NCBI GenBank assembly: GCA_030789695.1
Contig: CM061139.1
Location: forward strand, 108,846,837 to 108,910,836
Source of the DNA: Scilla litardierei
Lineage: Eukaryota > Streptophyta > Magnoliopsida > Asparagales > Asparagaceae
Length of the DNA: 64,000 nucleotides
Reading direction: 5' to 3'
Shown here: positions 10,937 to 21,600 of the stretch, one piece after another
How positions within the stretch are numbered: the stretch's first letter is position 1
Layout of the letters: every line of letters starts with the position of its first letter
Position numbers and translations under genes: made by a program
The notes under the pieces: generated by a model
What the model was told of the DNA's origin: nothing
The model's database searches: none
What the model saw: the letters and a program-made list of their open reading frames with translations, nothing else

Positions 10937-11160
10937 TGTTATAATGTAATGTGAGAGAAATATATATAGAGTCCATCATGTGTTATATATGTGGGCACAT
11001 GATATGCTTTAATTAGTGCCTTGCATGGTGGATCTAAATTTGAAACATACGTGTACTTCCTCTATTATAAATAAGACAAAGGTGAAATGGTTAATCAAGC
11101 TTTCTCATACTCACCTTATTCTTCAATATTAATGAAAGATAAAACAAATTTACATAAAAA
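10937..11160 (+). repeat. 3' LTR remnant of the Copia fragment
   Basis: A purine-rich run (GAAAGGAAG) ends at 10936 and a TGTTATAATG start follows, the usual polypurine tract to LTR junction. A TATA-like TATTATAAATAAG lies at about 11062. The right end is not clear. From about 11160 to 11440 the sequence is A-rich with no recognisable feature. Confidence 0.55.
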
Positions 11161-11448
11161 TTTCTATTGAGCTAACATCCTTATCTATAAGGAACACAAA
11201 AAAAGATTTCAACAAAAGCTAAGCAAAGATGAGGAAATCAAAAAAGGAAACTTGAGAAAACATCAAAGAAAAAAGGTTTAAAACAAAAAAAAATTCTAAT
11301 AGAAAGATGACAGAGAAATAAAGGAAATGGTAATGAAAAAGAGAACATAAAAATGTTCATAAGTATATTTAAAAAGTAAAAGTGATATTGCATGCAAAGA
11401 TCTGGAAGAAAAATAATGGAGATAGTTTTATGGGATTAGTTGTTTGAA

Positions 11449-12031
11449 CCAAGGTTTGAGGTCTCGGTTTCGGTCTCGGTATCGCTCTACCGAAAATTTA
11501 GGTTTCGGTATTGGTATCGTCCGTTTCGGCGGTTTCAAAAATGAGTTCCGGTTCGTCTGTATCGGTGGTTTCAAAAATTGTAAGTCACATGTACCTAACA
11601 ATATTAGTTAAAATTTGTTAATAATAAGATAATGTCAAACTAATAAAGATAAGGTGTAACTTATAATATAATTATGAACAATATTAGTTAAAATATGATA
11701 TTCACGTTAACCATTTAGCTAAAAACACTCTCGTTAGTTACAATATGGCAAACTTGTAAATAATGCGCAATATGTTCAGACAAATGTAGGGTGAATAGCG
11801 TGTCAATATCTCATTTTTGGGTTTTTAAAGAATTTTTATTTAATTACACATTCTTCTTCATCCGTCTTCCACCAATACTAAACGGTATCGGTCAGTTTCG
11901 ACCGAAACTGACCGATACCGTTCAGTATCGACCGATATCGAAACTAACCCCTAGTTTCGGTCTCGTTACCCACCGAGACCGAAACGATACGAGTGATACC
12001 CATGGGTATCGGCCGAAACCTCAAACCTTGG
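11449..12031. mobile_element. Foldback element with iterated CGGTATCGG words
   Basis: The termini CCAAGGTTTGAGGT (11449-11462) and ACCTCAAACCTTGG (12018-12031) are perfect inverted repeats, flanked by a possible 6-bp duplication TTTGAA. The outer about 120 bp on each side consist of repeated GGTTTCGG, GGTATCGG and CCGATACCG words, which pair across the element. The AT-rich middle has no ORF. No transposase is present, so it is non-autonomous. The superfamily is unknown to me. Confidence 0.75.
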
Positions 12032-12035
12032 TTTG

Positions 12036-12418
12036 AACTTGAATGGTGATTCTGAACTTATATGACTTCATTCAATCAAGAATCTGTATGATAAGTTGTA
12101 TCCTTCTAAGAGTCTAATTTCACCATGTATAATTATAAACTAAGTTGTGATGTCTATTGCATCATATTCAACACTTATGCCTGGCACATATCATTTCTAT
12201 TTTTCAAAATTAAGCACATGTCAGGGTGATATGTCCTGATGGCGTTATTCTGTCTGTGCAACATAGAATTATAAATTAGGCTATTCAATTATAGTGTTAG
12301 GATTTGACTCAAAATCTAATCTGTATTCTAATTTAATTTTATGTTTTTCTTTTTAGGTGATTTTCCTATTATTAAAAATTTAATTTGAACTACAATTATG
12401 GATGTTAGAATAGTAGAA
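12036..12418. other. AT-rich stretch without recognised feature
   Basis: No ORF, tandem repeat or transposon end was recognised here. It ends in GATGTTAGAATAGTAGAA next to the LTR terminus. Confidence 0.5.
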
Positions 12419-14510
12419 TGTAATGGTCCACAATTTCAGTAGGAATTTTCGGTAAATTTTTCGAAAAGTTTTTGAAACATTTTTCGTAAATATTCCCCTT
12501 TCTTTTATCTTTTCCTTAATTTTCCTTCCCTTTTAATTTCTTTCACAAAGCCCATCAGAGAGCCCTGGCACATCTAAATCCTTCTATTTCTATTTTCCCA
12601 AAATAAGCCCATGAATCAATTTCTCTTTCTCTCTTCATATACTTTGTCTATCATATCTTATTATATCGTGCCAAGACTACGCAATTTAACACAATATTGA
12701 ATTTCATGGTACTAGCAAACTCAATAGGTAATTAAGGTGACATGATAATAAAGCTGGAATGTGATAAAGTAAGCATGTATGTTTCTCATATCATGATATT
12801 CCAACCTGAACTGATATTAAAAACACCCAACTGTTCCATGCAATGAACAAAGGAAACATAATAATTGCTTAATAAAGAAAGCCCGAAAGTCAAACTCATA
12901 ATAGCCATAGGGATCTGATCCAGATGGATCAGATCCCAAGTAAATCACACCGAAACCCAACACAAAAAGCGAGGAAACCAGTCGAGCCCAACAATAACAC
13001 AGGGACCCAAGACAGCACGCAAAGGATGCTATCAAACCAACAACAAGCAAGAACCCAATACAACAACCGATAGAGCCAGCCACAACCCACCAATAAGCAA
13101 GGATGGCCAGTCGCAATCCAACGCCAGGTAAGGTAGGCCAGCTGCAACCCAACGACAAGCAAAGAGGGCTAGCCGCAACCCAACGACAAGCAAGGAGCCC
13201 AAACCGTAAGCAAAGAAGCCACTCGAACCCCACAACAATAAGGAAATCCAAACCCGCAAGTAAGGGAACCCCAAGCGGCAAGCAAAGCCAACCAAACTCA
13301 AACACCAAGTCAGGAACCCCAAACGGCAAGAAGGCCACCGAACCCAACACAAGCAAGCTGAAAAGCCAACCGCAGTCATCCGTCAGTAAGGAGCCCAAAC
13401 CGTAAGTAAAGAAGCCACCCGAACTCCACAACAATAAGGGAACCAAAACCCGCAAGCAATGGAACTCCAAACCGCAAACAAAGCCAACCGAACCCAAACA
13501 CCAAGCCAGGAACCCCAAGAGCAAGTAAGGTCACCGAACCCAACACAAGTAAGCAGAAAAACCAGCTGCAGCCATCAGTCAGCAAGGAGCCCAAAGCCAT
13601 AAGCAAGAGAGAGGCCAAACCCCAACAACCCTAAGCAAGAACCCCAAACAGCAAGCAGAAAGCTCACCAAACCCGAACAACAAGGGAACCCAGCAGCAAG
13701 CAAGAACAACCCAAAACCCCAAGCCGAAAACCAAAACAACTCAGATTAAGGCATGCAAGAAATCGAAAGGAAACAGACGTATATGGGATAGAGTTTACCT
13801 GAAATCGTAGCTAAAGAATCAAGAGAATTAAGAACCAAAGCCCAAACAACGAACAAAGGATTCAGCCGAACCCAAACACCAGCAGAAAAGCCAACCGCAC
13901 CCAACTCAAGCAAGGGACAGACCGCAAGAAAGAGGAGCCACCAAACTCCAAATCAGTAAGGAAAAGACAGACTGCAAGCAAGAGAAGCCACCGAACTCCA
14001 AATCAGCAAGGATGGGACAAACCACAAGCAAGAGGAGCCTCCGAACCCTAGATCAGCAAGGAAGTAACTCTTATAGGGGTTGGAGAGACCCAGAGGAGGA
14101 CGAGGGGGTTGCTACTGACATCGGTGAAGACTGAAGAGGAGGGAGGGGCGGGGTGCTATGCGTCACAGAGAAGGACGGAGGGGTGAGGGGGCACTGCTAC
14201 GAGATGACGAGAAGAGGACGATGGCGTCGTGTGGGAAGGACAGAGGGGTGTCGGTGTCGAAGCCCTGCAAACATGAGAGAGAGGGAGGGAGGTTGACGCG
14301 ATCGAAGCCCTAAGGAGGGTCCGGGCTCGCAGCATCGAGATGCGTCGAACAAGCCCACGAGGGTTAGGGCGCTACGAGAAAATGAGGGGGAGAGAGGGGA
14401 GAAAATGGGGAAAGCCCAGCCCAGTCCCAGTGGGCTAGGCTGAGTGGGCCAAGAAAAATAGAAAAGAAAAAAGAAAAATAAGTGAGAGAAAGAGGAAACC
14501 GGCCATTACA
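12419..14510 (-). mobile_element. Gypsy LTR (Tekay/Del-like), 3' LTR orientation
   Basis: On the minus strand the unit starts TGTAATGGCCGGTTTCC at 14510 and ends GTGGACCATTACA at 12419, giving a 2,092-bp LTR with TG/CA ends. The sequence next to 14510 reads, on the minus strand, GAGGACGGAATTTTTGTAAG then GTGGGTAGAA, the usual end of a chromovirus pol followed by a polypurine tract. Only about 300 bp of internal sequence remains (to about 14800), so the rest of the element is missing. The minus-strand ORF at 13524-12817 (235 aa, very Leu/Gly/Cys-rich) is a translation of the repeat, not a gene. Confidence 0.7.
13194..13600. repeat. 196-bp tandem duplication inside the Gypsy LTR
   Basis: The word GGAGCCCAAA recurs at 13194, 13390 and 13586, exactly 196 bp apart each time. 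The intervening 196-bp units are similar throughout (CCACAACAATAAGG, CCAAACACCAAG, AACCGCAGTCATC-type words). There are two full copies plus the start of a third. Confidence 0.8.
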
Positions 14511-14514
14511 TTCT

Positions 14515-15087
14515 ACCCACCTTACAAAAATTCCGTCCTCAGAGTTCCCATAAAGTAGATCGTGTCAGTCGAGTACCACACTTTCTGCCCGCTCTACATT
14601 GTTCACAAGGCGATTGCGCGGACCTGCATGGACCACCACTTGAGAATGGATTAGCATCTGACTTTTTCCAGATATGATAGCATTTTATATTAGCTTCGGG
14701 CTTGGTTAGGGGCGGTGGTAAAAAGCCATAAAACATGCAAAACGTTAATGTCTTAATAATAACTAATAATTTTATTGTAAATTGCACTTAGATCATTTGT
14801 TTTATGGGATGCATGTAACTAAACTCCCTCAATCTTTGATACTAACGGACGCGTGATAAGTTAATAATGCATTCAAGTTAAGACTTGGCTTAAATACGTT
14901 AAGCATCTTTGTTAATTCTGTAAATTCTTTTGCTTCTAACTAATAATGAGTCATATATAGTCAAATACAGTCTACAAGTCAAATATAGATGTAGCAAGGA
15001 TGATAAGAATGGAACATAAAAGGATAGATAAGAAATAAGAAAGACAATAGTATGGTTTTAAGATAAATCGGAAGATGATAAGGAATC
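14515..15087. other. Gypsy internal scrap and AT-rich spacer
   Basis: The first part is the residual 3' internal end of the Gypsy element (minus strand). The words GTAAATTGCACTTAGATC and ACTAAACTCCCTCAATC at 14777-14840 resemble the sequence around 18250-18330 and 38800-38960, suggesting ends of a small dispersed repeat. Nothing else was recognised. Confidence 0.45.
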
Positions 15088-16626
15088 TGATGCGATCCGG
15101 ATTTAGATTTAGGATAAAAATATGATTTGTAGTGGTTTTGGGGGTGAAAGATGGGATTTTTAAGGTAAAGATAAGATTTTTAGGTCTAGCTAAGAGATTT
15201 GTGGAAGAAATGAGATATTTTTATTGATAGAAATAAAGAAAATACAAGATAGCTGGCCTCGATTCGAGAGGAGCTTGCTCTCCTAGCTTTGGATTCGAGA
15301 TCAAAGCCTAAATCTCCACTAGATCTAAGGGATATACCCTATTCTTATCAAACTACACATAATCCCCCCTCTCATCTCCCCCTTTATTTATAATAAGACT
15401 CCTATTGAGCCGCCACCCCTAAATTACCATAATACCACTGACCTAGGATTTTTATCCAAAATTACAAATTTGCCCCTGGACCCACAAAATTACAAAAACG
15501 TATTCACGTGTCCAAAAATTAGAAATTTGTCATTACCATAAACTCTAATCCTAACACTACTCCGTCCTCGAAAAGACACCTTGTCTTCAAGGCGGTGCAT
15601 GAAGTGTGTGGGCCACTCCCCTTCGATTGATGATGCTCGTCTCCTTCTGCATCAAAGGGCCAGTCAAGGCCTCCATCGTCCTCCACGAAGTCCAGAAGAA
15701 ATCCATGAGGTCCTCCGTGCCCAAAGTACGAATGCTGAAGCTCAAGAGGTTGTCCATGTACAAACCATGGGGCTTGGAGCCCCGCAGAAGTGTCTACATG
15801 CGATGGCGGGTCCCGGAGAATGTTGTTGGGCCGTGACGGGCTCCGAAAAGCGTCGTCGGGCCATGGCGGGCCCCGACGAGTCTCGTTGGGCCTTTGCGGG
15901 CCAAAAAAGGCCTGCGGGTAGGCCCAACATGCTAGCCTGCAGGCCGCCTGGGGAGGCCCGGTCGCCCTCCCAGGGGGTCGACAAGCCCCTGGGGATGGTC
16001 GACGAGCCGGTCGCTCATCTCCATGTGCTGATCTTCGCCATCTGGACGCAATCCACTTAAAAATTGTCAACTTTTCTGCCTTTTGGGTTCAAAGGTGGCG
16101 CCTTTCGCTCCCGATCTGTATTGTTGTCGTCGTCATTGCCCAGATGAGTCGATGTCTTCGTTCTTCTTCAGATCTGAGCTAGCGGCCTCCTCTTTGCGTT
16201 GACGGCGAGGTAGATCTCGAGGTACTCGTAGATCGGCTTCATCGATTCTATTTCCTTCATCGACTCCCCCAAATTTTTCATCACTTATCTCAACTCCATC
16301 AAGGTCGAACTGCTCTGATACCAAATTGATGCGATCCGGATCTGGATTTAGGATAAAAATATGAATTTAAGTGGTTTTTTGGAGTGAAAGATGGGATTTT
16401 AGGGTAAAGATAGGATTTTTAGGGCTATGGAAGAGATTTAGGAAAGAAAGGAGGTATTTTTATTGATAGAAATAAAGGAAATACAAGATAGTTGTCCTTG
16501 ATTCGAGAGGAGGCCGCTCTCCTAGTTTTGGATTCGAGATCAAAGCGTAAATCTTCACTAGATCTGAGGGACTACCCTATTCTTCTCAAACTCCACATAA
16601 TCCTCCTCTCTCAGCTCCCCCTTTAT
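15088..16626 (-). mobile_element. Non-autonomous Gypsy-like LTR element (E1)
   Basis: The 3' LTR is 15088-15556 (469 bp; on the minus strand TGTTAGGATTAGAG to GGATCGCATCA). The 5' LTR is 16327 to about 16626, truncated at its outer side. Between them are 770 bp. The primer site (complement of initiator Met tRNA, TGGTATCAGAGCA) lies at 16323-16311. The internal region has a Pro/Arg-rich frame (16070-15519) containing about four 30-bp repeats at 15799-15915, then the pol tail HRLEDKVSFRGRSS next to the 3' LTR. There is no RT, protease or integrase, so mobility would depend on proteins supplied in trans. Confidence 0.8.
15799..15915 (-). repeat. 30-bp in-frame minisatellite in element E1
   Basis: Four degenerate units of 30 bp (consensus around GCCATGGCGGGCCCCGACGA) keep the reading frame because 30 is a multiple of 3. 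They encode peptides of the type SGPAMARRRF, EPVTAQQHSP and GPAIACRHFC. No domain is recognised. Confidence 0.7.
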
Positions 16627-16629
16627 AAG

Positions 16630-16735
16630 TTATAACAATGATACGGTAATTACTAACAATAAGTTATTTAGCAAGTCTTATAAGTTATAACAATAATTTC
16701 ACTAATAACAATGATACGGTAATTACTAACAGTGT
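16630..16735. repeat. 73-bp imperfect tandem duplication
   Basis: AACAATGATACGGTAATTAC occurs at 16634 and 16707. The duplication abuts the truncated outer end of the E1 LTR. From 16740 to about 17500 no further feature was recognised. Confidence 0.65.
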
Positions 16736-17499
16736 CTGAATCAATTTAATATCAAGCCATAACATTCAATATATACGCATTTCAAGCATAGTCCATGTCA
16801 AAAGTATTTGTACACAAAGGGTAACTTAGTAAGCTTAGGCGAATGGTCACATTATATATAGGTGATGCTAGTAATCCTGGCATAGAAGAATGGGTGTAAA
16901 GATCATTGATGACCTTCCTTTTGTGTATGCCAAAATAACCTGACAAGCTATCATCGGAAAGATTAGGGTTATATCTCACTGGTTCTGGTTTGTTTCAGAG
17001 AGTAAACCAAACATATCCCAAGCACCGCTTTATATAATGGATCCATTTTAGTAACTATTCTTTATAGTCTCTTTTTAACAATGAACTCTGCAAAAAAACA
17101 AGTTACATTATACAATAACCAACAAAATATTCTCCATAGTTTTTAGCGATAATTCATGTTTTCATTCTATGTTTTATATATGCACATAATAATTCATTGC
17201 TAGGATACTCGTAGAAAGGTTAATGCAGAAAGCTTGATCTGTTACGGAACATGGACTCTCACATAAAGAGACGAATGCTCAAGTACAGGATATCTTAAGG
17301 TCTCATGATATTATTGTTTCAATATTTACTTACTGCATTCATTAATGATAGATACTTATAATCATGATTACAATTGATCAGGTATGACCTATGCTGCCAA
17401 TCAACAACTGTTTGGAGAAGAACCAATAACCAACTTTATCATAGCTAATTGATTAAACTTCATTAAAAATAATTGGTGAGAAACTTGCAGTGGTTAAGG

Positions 17500-18075
17500 T
17501 TTTTCAATGTACAATTGACATGTGTTGTTGCTGTTACGTTGCTGCTCACTGTTGTTACTGGGTGCTGCTCGCTGCTTCTGTTCGTAGCTGCTGTAGCTGG
17601 CTGGTTACTGGATACTAGCTAGCTGCAGCCCTATGTTGCGGTTGCAGCTGATGTTGTTGCTACTTCTGTTGGTTCAACAGAAAAGGTATGACGCAAATAA
17701 TGATGATCGTGATGAAGATAATGGGAAACATAGAGGGGATGAGTCGAGAGCCGAGAGAGAAATTGATAGAGTTTTGGATTTTTTTTCCCCTTTCTTATAA
17801 AGATGGGAAGAGATGCTGAGTTATGAGGAAAGGAAATACGGAAGAGAAAGGAGAGGGAGAGAATGTTGGGAGTGTGACTATTTTTAAGGAGTAATGGGTG
17901 AGTATGGTTGAGGTGGGTTCTGGTTTAGTTCAATAGAGGTAAAGGGTTAACTGGTTTACGGTTAAACGCTAAAAAATAAAATTCAGAAAAATATGAAAAT
18001 TTTTGCCAAAAATTCTAAAAAAAATATTTTGAAATAATTTTAATATTTAAAATATCATGTTTGTTATAAAAAGTA
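17500..18075 (-). repeat. Gypsy-type LTR fragment
   Basis: On the minus strand this reads as a typical Gypsy LTR body: GTTTAACCGTAAACCAG, a run of CT-rich sequence with TATAAGAAAGG near 17800, then a GCAGC-rich stretch (17530-17680). A related stretch occurs at 33640-34060 (shared GGGTGAGTATGGTTGAG-type phrase). No clear ends, primer site or ORF is visible. Confidence 0.45.
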
Positions 18076-18139
18076 ACAGAATAGAGTAGTTCCATTACAA
18101 TAACACTGAGATTCCCTTAAGAATAACACTGAGATCCAC

Positions 18140-18330
18140 TAGAGGGACAGACTAATAAAGGATAAGTTTCACTTACCCCCCAACCCCCCCCCCCCCCCCC
18201 CCCCCCCCCTCCCAAAAAAAAAAAAAAAAACCAAAAATAGAACTTTGGGGTAATTCAGGGGTCTCATTGTTAGTATCAAAGTGGGGGGTGTTTAGCTTCC
18301 GGTACCCATAAAGTGCAGTTTACCCAATCG
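18140..18330. repeat. Small repeat with 26-C and 17-A homopolymers
   Basis: AAGTTTCACTTACCCCC on the left is an imperfect inverted match to AAAGTGCAGTTTACCCA on the right. Between them are 26 consecutive C (18184-18209), T, CCC and 17 A. The end words recur at 14777 and 38800. It may be a small MITE; the C run may also be an assembly weak point. Confidence 0.5.
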
Positions 18331-18582
18331 TTTAATTACTTTTGGTTTTTTTCAAAAGAAGTATCGATAATACCCAGATGAAATGGCCTATATTGCCAAC
18401 ACCGATATTTGAAATTTAACACTTCATAGTCTTAGATTTATTTACCTTTTCAGTTGTGGTTTAATTCCATGATAATTTTTATTATGAATTGCACTATCTG
18501 TTGGTTAATATTATTGCTACTAGTTGATTTATGCTTCTTTGATTTTTTTTTTTGCTTGAGTAATTTATTCATTTTCTCGTAG

Positions 18583-18664
18583 GTTTGCAACGCTTGCAAC
18601 ACGTATGGAACAATACATCCAGGGACAATCTAGGGACTTGGTTGACCAAGCATACACGAAATTA
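18583..18664 (+). CDS. SEC3A: SEC3A exon a
   Basis: The acceptor is TTCTCGTAG before 18583 and the donor is GTGAGT at 18665. It encodes [20 protein letters not shown] and DQAYTKL. The exon starts with the last base of a split codon. Confidence 0.92.
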
Positions 18665-21600
18665 GTGAGTATTTTGTTGTTAATTCTACCAGCGATAAGT
18701 ACTTAACACATATTATTAGATATTTGTCCATCTACTTCCTTTGCTCTTTCATTCAATTAGGAAGACATTGACTGACTTTTGGTTTTCTGCGTTAGCAGCT
18801 AGGAGTAGGACACTGACAGTACAGCTGATTTTGTCAGTTATATGGCATTACAGCTAAACTAACACAAGCTTTGATTTATCAGTTAGGACCGACATTCTTT
18901 TTACTGAGTCCATGAATCCGACCCTAATTTTTGGAATGAAGGTGGTGGTGGTGGTGGTGGTGATGATGATGATGAGTAGCATATCTGAGTCAATCTTGGA
19001 TTCATATGTATAGGGAGAAACGCATTTTTAAGGTTTCATTTGGGATGCAAATCTATTTTCTTTTACAAGAGGGCTGTGTCTTATGGATAAATAACTGGAT
19101 GTTAACATGGATGCAATTTTCATGTGGCATTGGTATTATTTAATAGTTTATAGATGGTCTTGGTGGAACAGCCGATGGATTAGATTCGGTTGTTTGGAAA
19201 AATACGTTATATTTTTGTCTCCTTTCAGGCTTAAGATATTTTGAATATTTAAATTTAACCTCTCAATCTTTAGAGTAAATAAACATGGGATTTGCGACAG
19301 GTTAGCGTAATGTTTGGGACGTTGGAGAAGATTGCACAAGCTGAACCAAAGTATGCCGATATTGTTCTTCTAGAGAATTATGCGGCTTTCCAGAACAGGT
19401 TATCGAAAAATTTATTTGTCTTTAAGTTTGTTAACATGTTATTTTATGCTCGAAAATGATGGGATTAGGTTCATGGCTATGACTTTGTCATTATCCATGT
19501 TAATTTCTCGTTGGACTCGGCTTAGTCCCTTGTATTGATTCCAAGTATCAGACATATTTAATTACATGAATTGTTTGCATGCAGCCTTTATGATTTGGCA
19601 AATGTTGTGCCAACACTTGCAAAATTCTATCATCAGGCTAGTGAATCATATGAGCAGGCTTGCACTCGTCATATCAATATGATCATTTATATTGTAAGCA
19701 TATATCTTCATCTACACTCTTGTTAACTTTTGCTGTTTTTCCTTTAGGACTTGCTCATTTTTTTAAATTATTACTTCTTTGGAACAGTAATCTTTTCTAT
19801 GTATCTTCTCCAACATTCCATAAGGATATGTGTCCATTTTGATTTACTTAATTGCCTCTTTGCAGCAATTTGAAAAACTTTTTCAGTTTGCCCGGAAAAT
19901 TGAGGATTTAATGTACACAATTACACCTGAGGAGGTAAATGAATTACTAAATTCTTTGATGTGTATATGAATATTTTGTGTTCCACACATGTTTTATCTT
20001 GATTTATAATTTGATTATCTAGTTCTTGTATATCTTGAAGTATTTGTTTAGCAGCAGTATAGCCTCCTCAACCGTATCTAACGATCAAAAGCGACAAGTG
20101 TTTCTTCTAGGAATTTGAGCTGTCCAATTGCTACTTCATTCCTTGAATGCAGATTTAAATTCGTAAAATAGTGCTGTAAAATATATAAGTCTGATACGTT
20201 CATTTGAAGGAAGGGCGTTATTTTGGTTCTAGTAGATGGAGCAAAGGCGACCTGTGCCGTAATAGGAGGAGCTCAAGGATTGCTTGGTACACCGATTTCG
20301 TGATACTTAGGGAGGAAACTTATACGAGCAGCTCCTTACACTCAGTCAAGAGGGCATCACCAGAGAATACAGTGAGAAATTTAAGGCGTTCTGTGGACGA
20401 GTGAGTGAGATATTTGAGGCGACATTGGTGGGGAGTTTCATGAAGGGGATCAGGGCAGACATACGAGCCGAGCCCTGCATACAGAGACTGAGAGGGCTGA
20501 TGGAAATGATGGAGCTGGCCCAGATAATTGCGGATCGGCTCATAGCAGAGTGGCGGGCCAAGGGTACATGAGGCGGATATGCTTTCCTCAGCTAGGTATC
20601 GACAAGGTGGCAGAAGGCACCGTTAGGAGGGATCTAGTCCAGCAGAGCAGAGAGTAGTGAGACACTGTCGAGAGACAATTCAAGAAGATGACGAAGGTTG
20701 AAGTGTGGGACAAACAGGCTATGGGATTGTGCTTCCGCTGCGATGAGAAATTCATCCCAAGACATCAATGTCGAGACCACGAACTCTGTTGATGGTAGAT
20801 GATCAGGATGATGAGGCTGCGGAGGATGAGCCAAGAGGAGACGAGCACCCCACTTGGAGTAGCATAATCATAGATTTCATGACACCACCTTGAGGACAAG
20901 GTGATTCCTTTGGGATGGAGTAATAATAGAATTGTAGTGGAAGGAGCGGCGGCAATTTGGGCACAACAAGGGCAACGATACTTTCTAGTGGCAATTCTGT
21001 AATATTTAGAGTCCAAGAAGTATTTTCGTAATATTAGGAAAATCAATACTATATGTATGTGGGTTAGGGTAATTAGATGTTTATGCTGAATTTTGTGAAG
21101 AATTAAGTGAGAATAGGATTAGAACCCTTAGGCTAGTGGGAGATCTCGGCTTCCGCTCGAATTAAAGCTTGGAAGAGTGGTGCTCTCGAATTATGACCAA
21201 ATTATCCTTGTATTTCTTTCTTTTATCCATAAAAATCCCACTTTTCCCCCAAATCTCCTAAAATCCATCTTTTTCCCAAAATCTATCAAAAATCTTATTT
21301 TTATTCCATAAAACATAGAAATTCCTATCAGATTTGTATGGGATGATATGAAACAGATGCCTCTTTGTTAGGGCAAGTATAACTCCTTAAATTTTACTGA
21401 GACACATACTATCAAGCTATTTCAGTTATAATATGCGGGTAAGTATTGAATTTTGCAAGGATAACAAATTGAAGATGAGCTGAGTGAATTCTGTTTAGTT
21501 CTAATCTAGCGTTAAGTTTATGTCCAAACGTATAATATGTGACTGTTAGGATTAGGGTTTATGGCTATCTAATGGCAAATCTGTAAATTCTTGGTACAAG

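Noticed and set aside
12817..13524. 235-aa minus-strand ORF rich in Leu, Gly and Cys, membrane-protein-like
   Set aside because: It is the translation of a degenerate tandem repeat inside a Gypsy LTR; overlapping frames show the same composition and no start context or domain supports a gene.
15581..16060. 159-aa plus-strand ORF
   Set aside because: It is antisense to the internal region of element E1, whose orientation is fixed by the primer site and pol tail.
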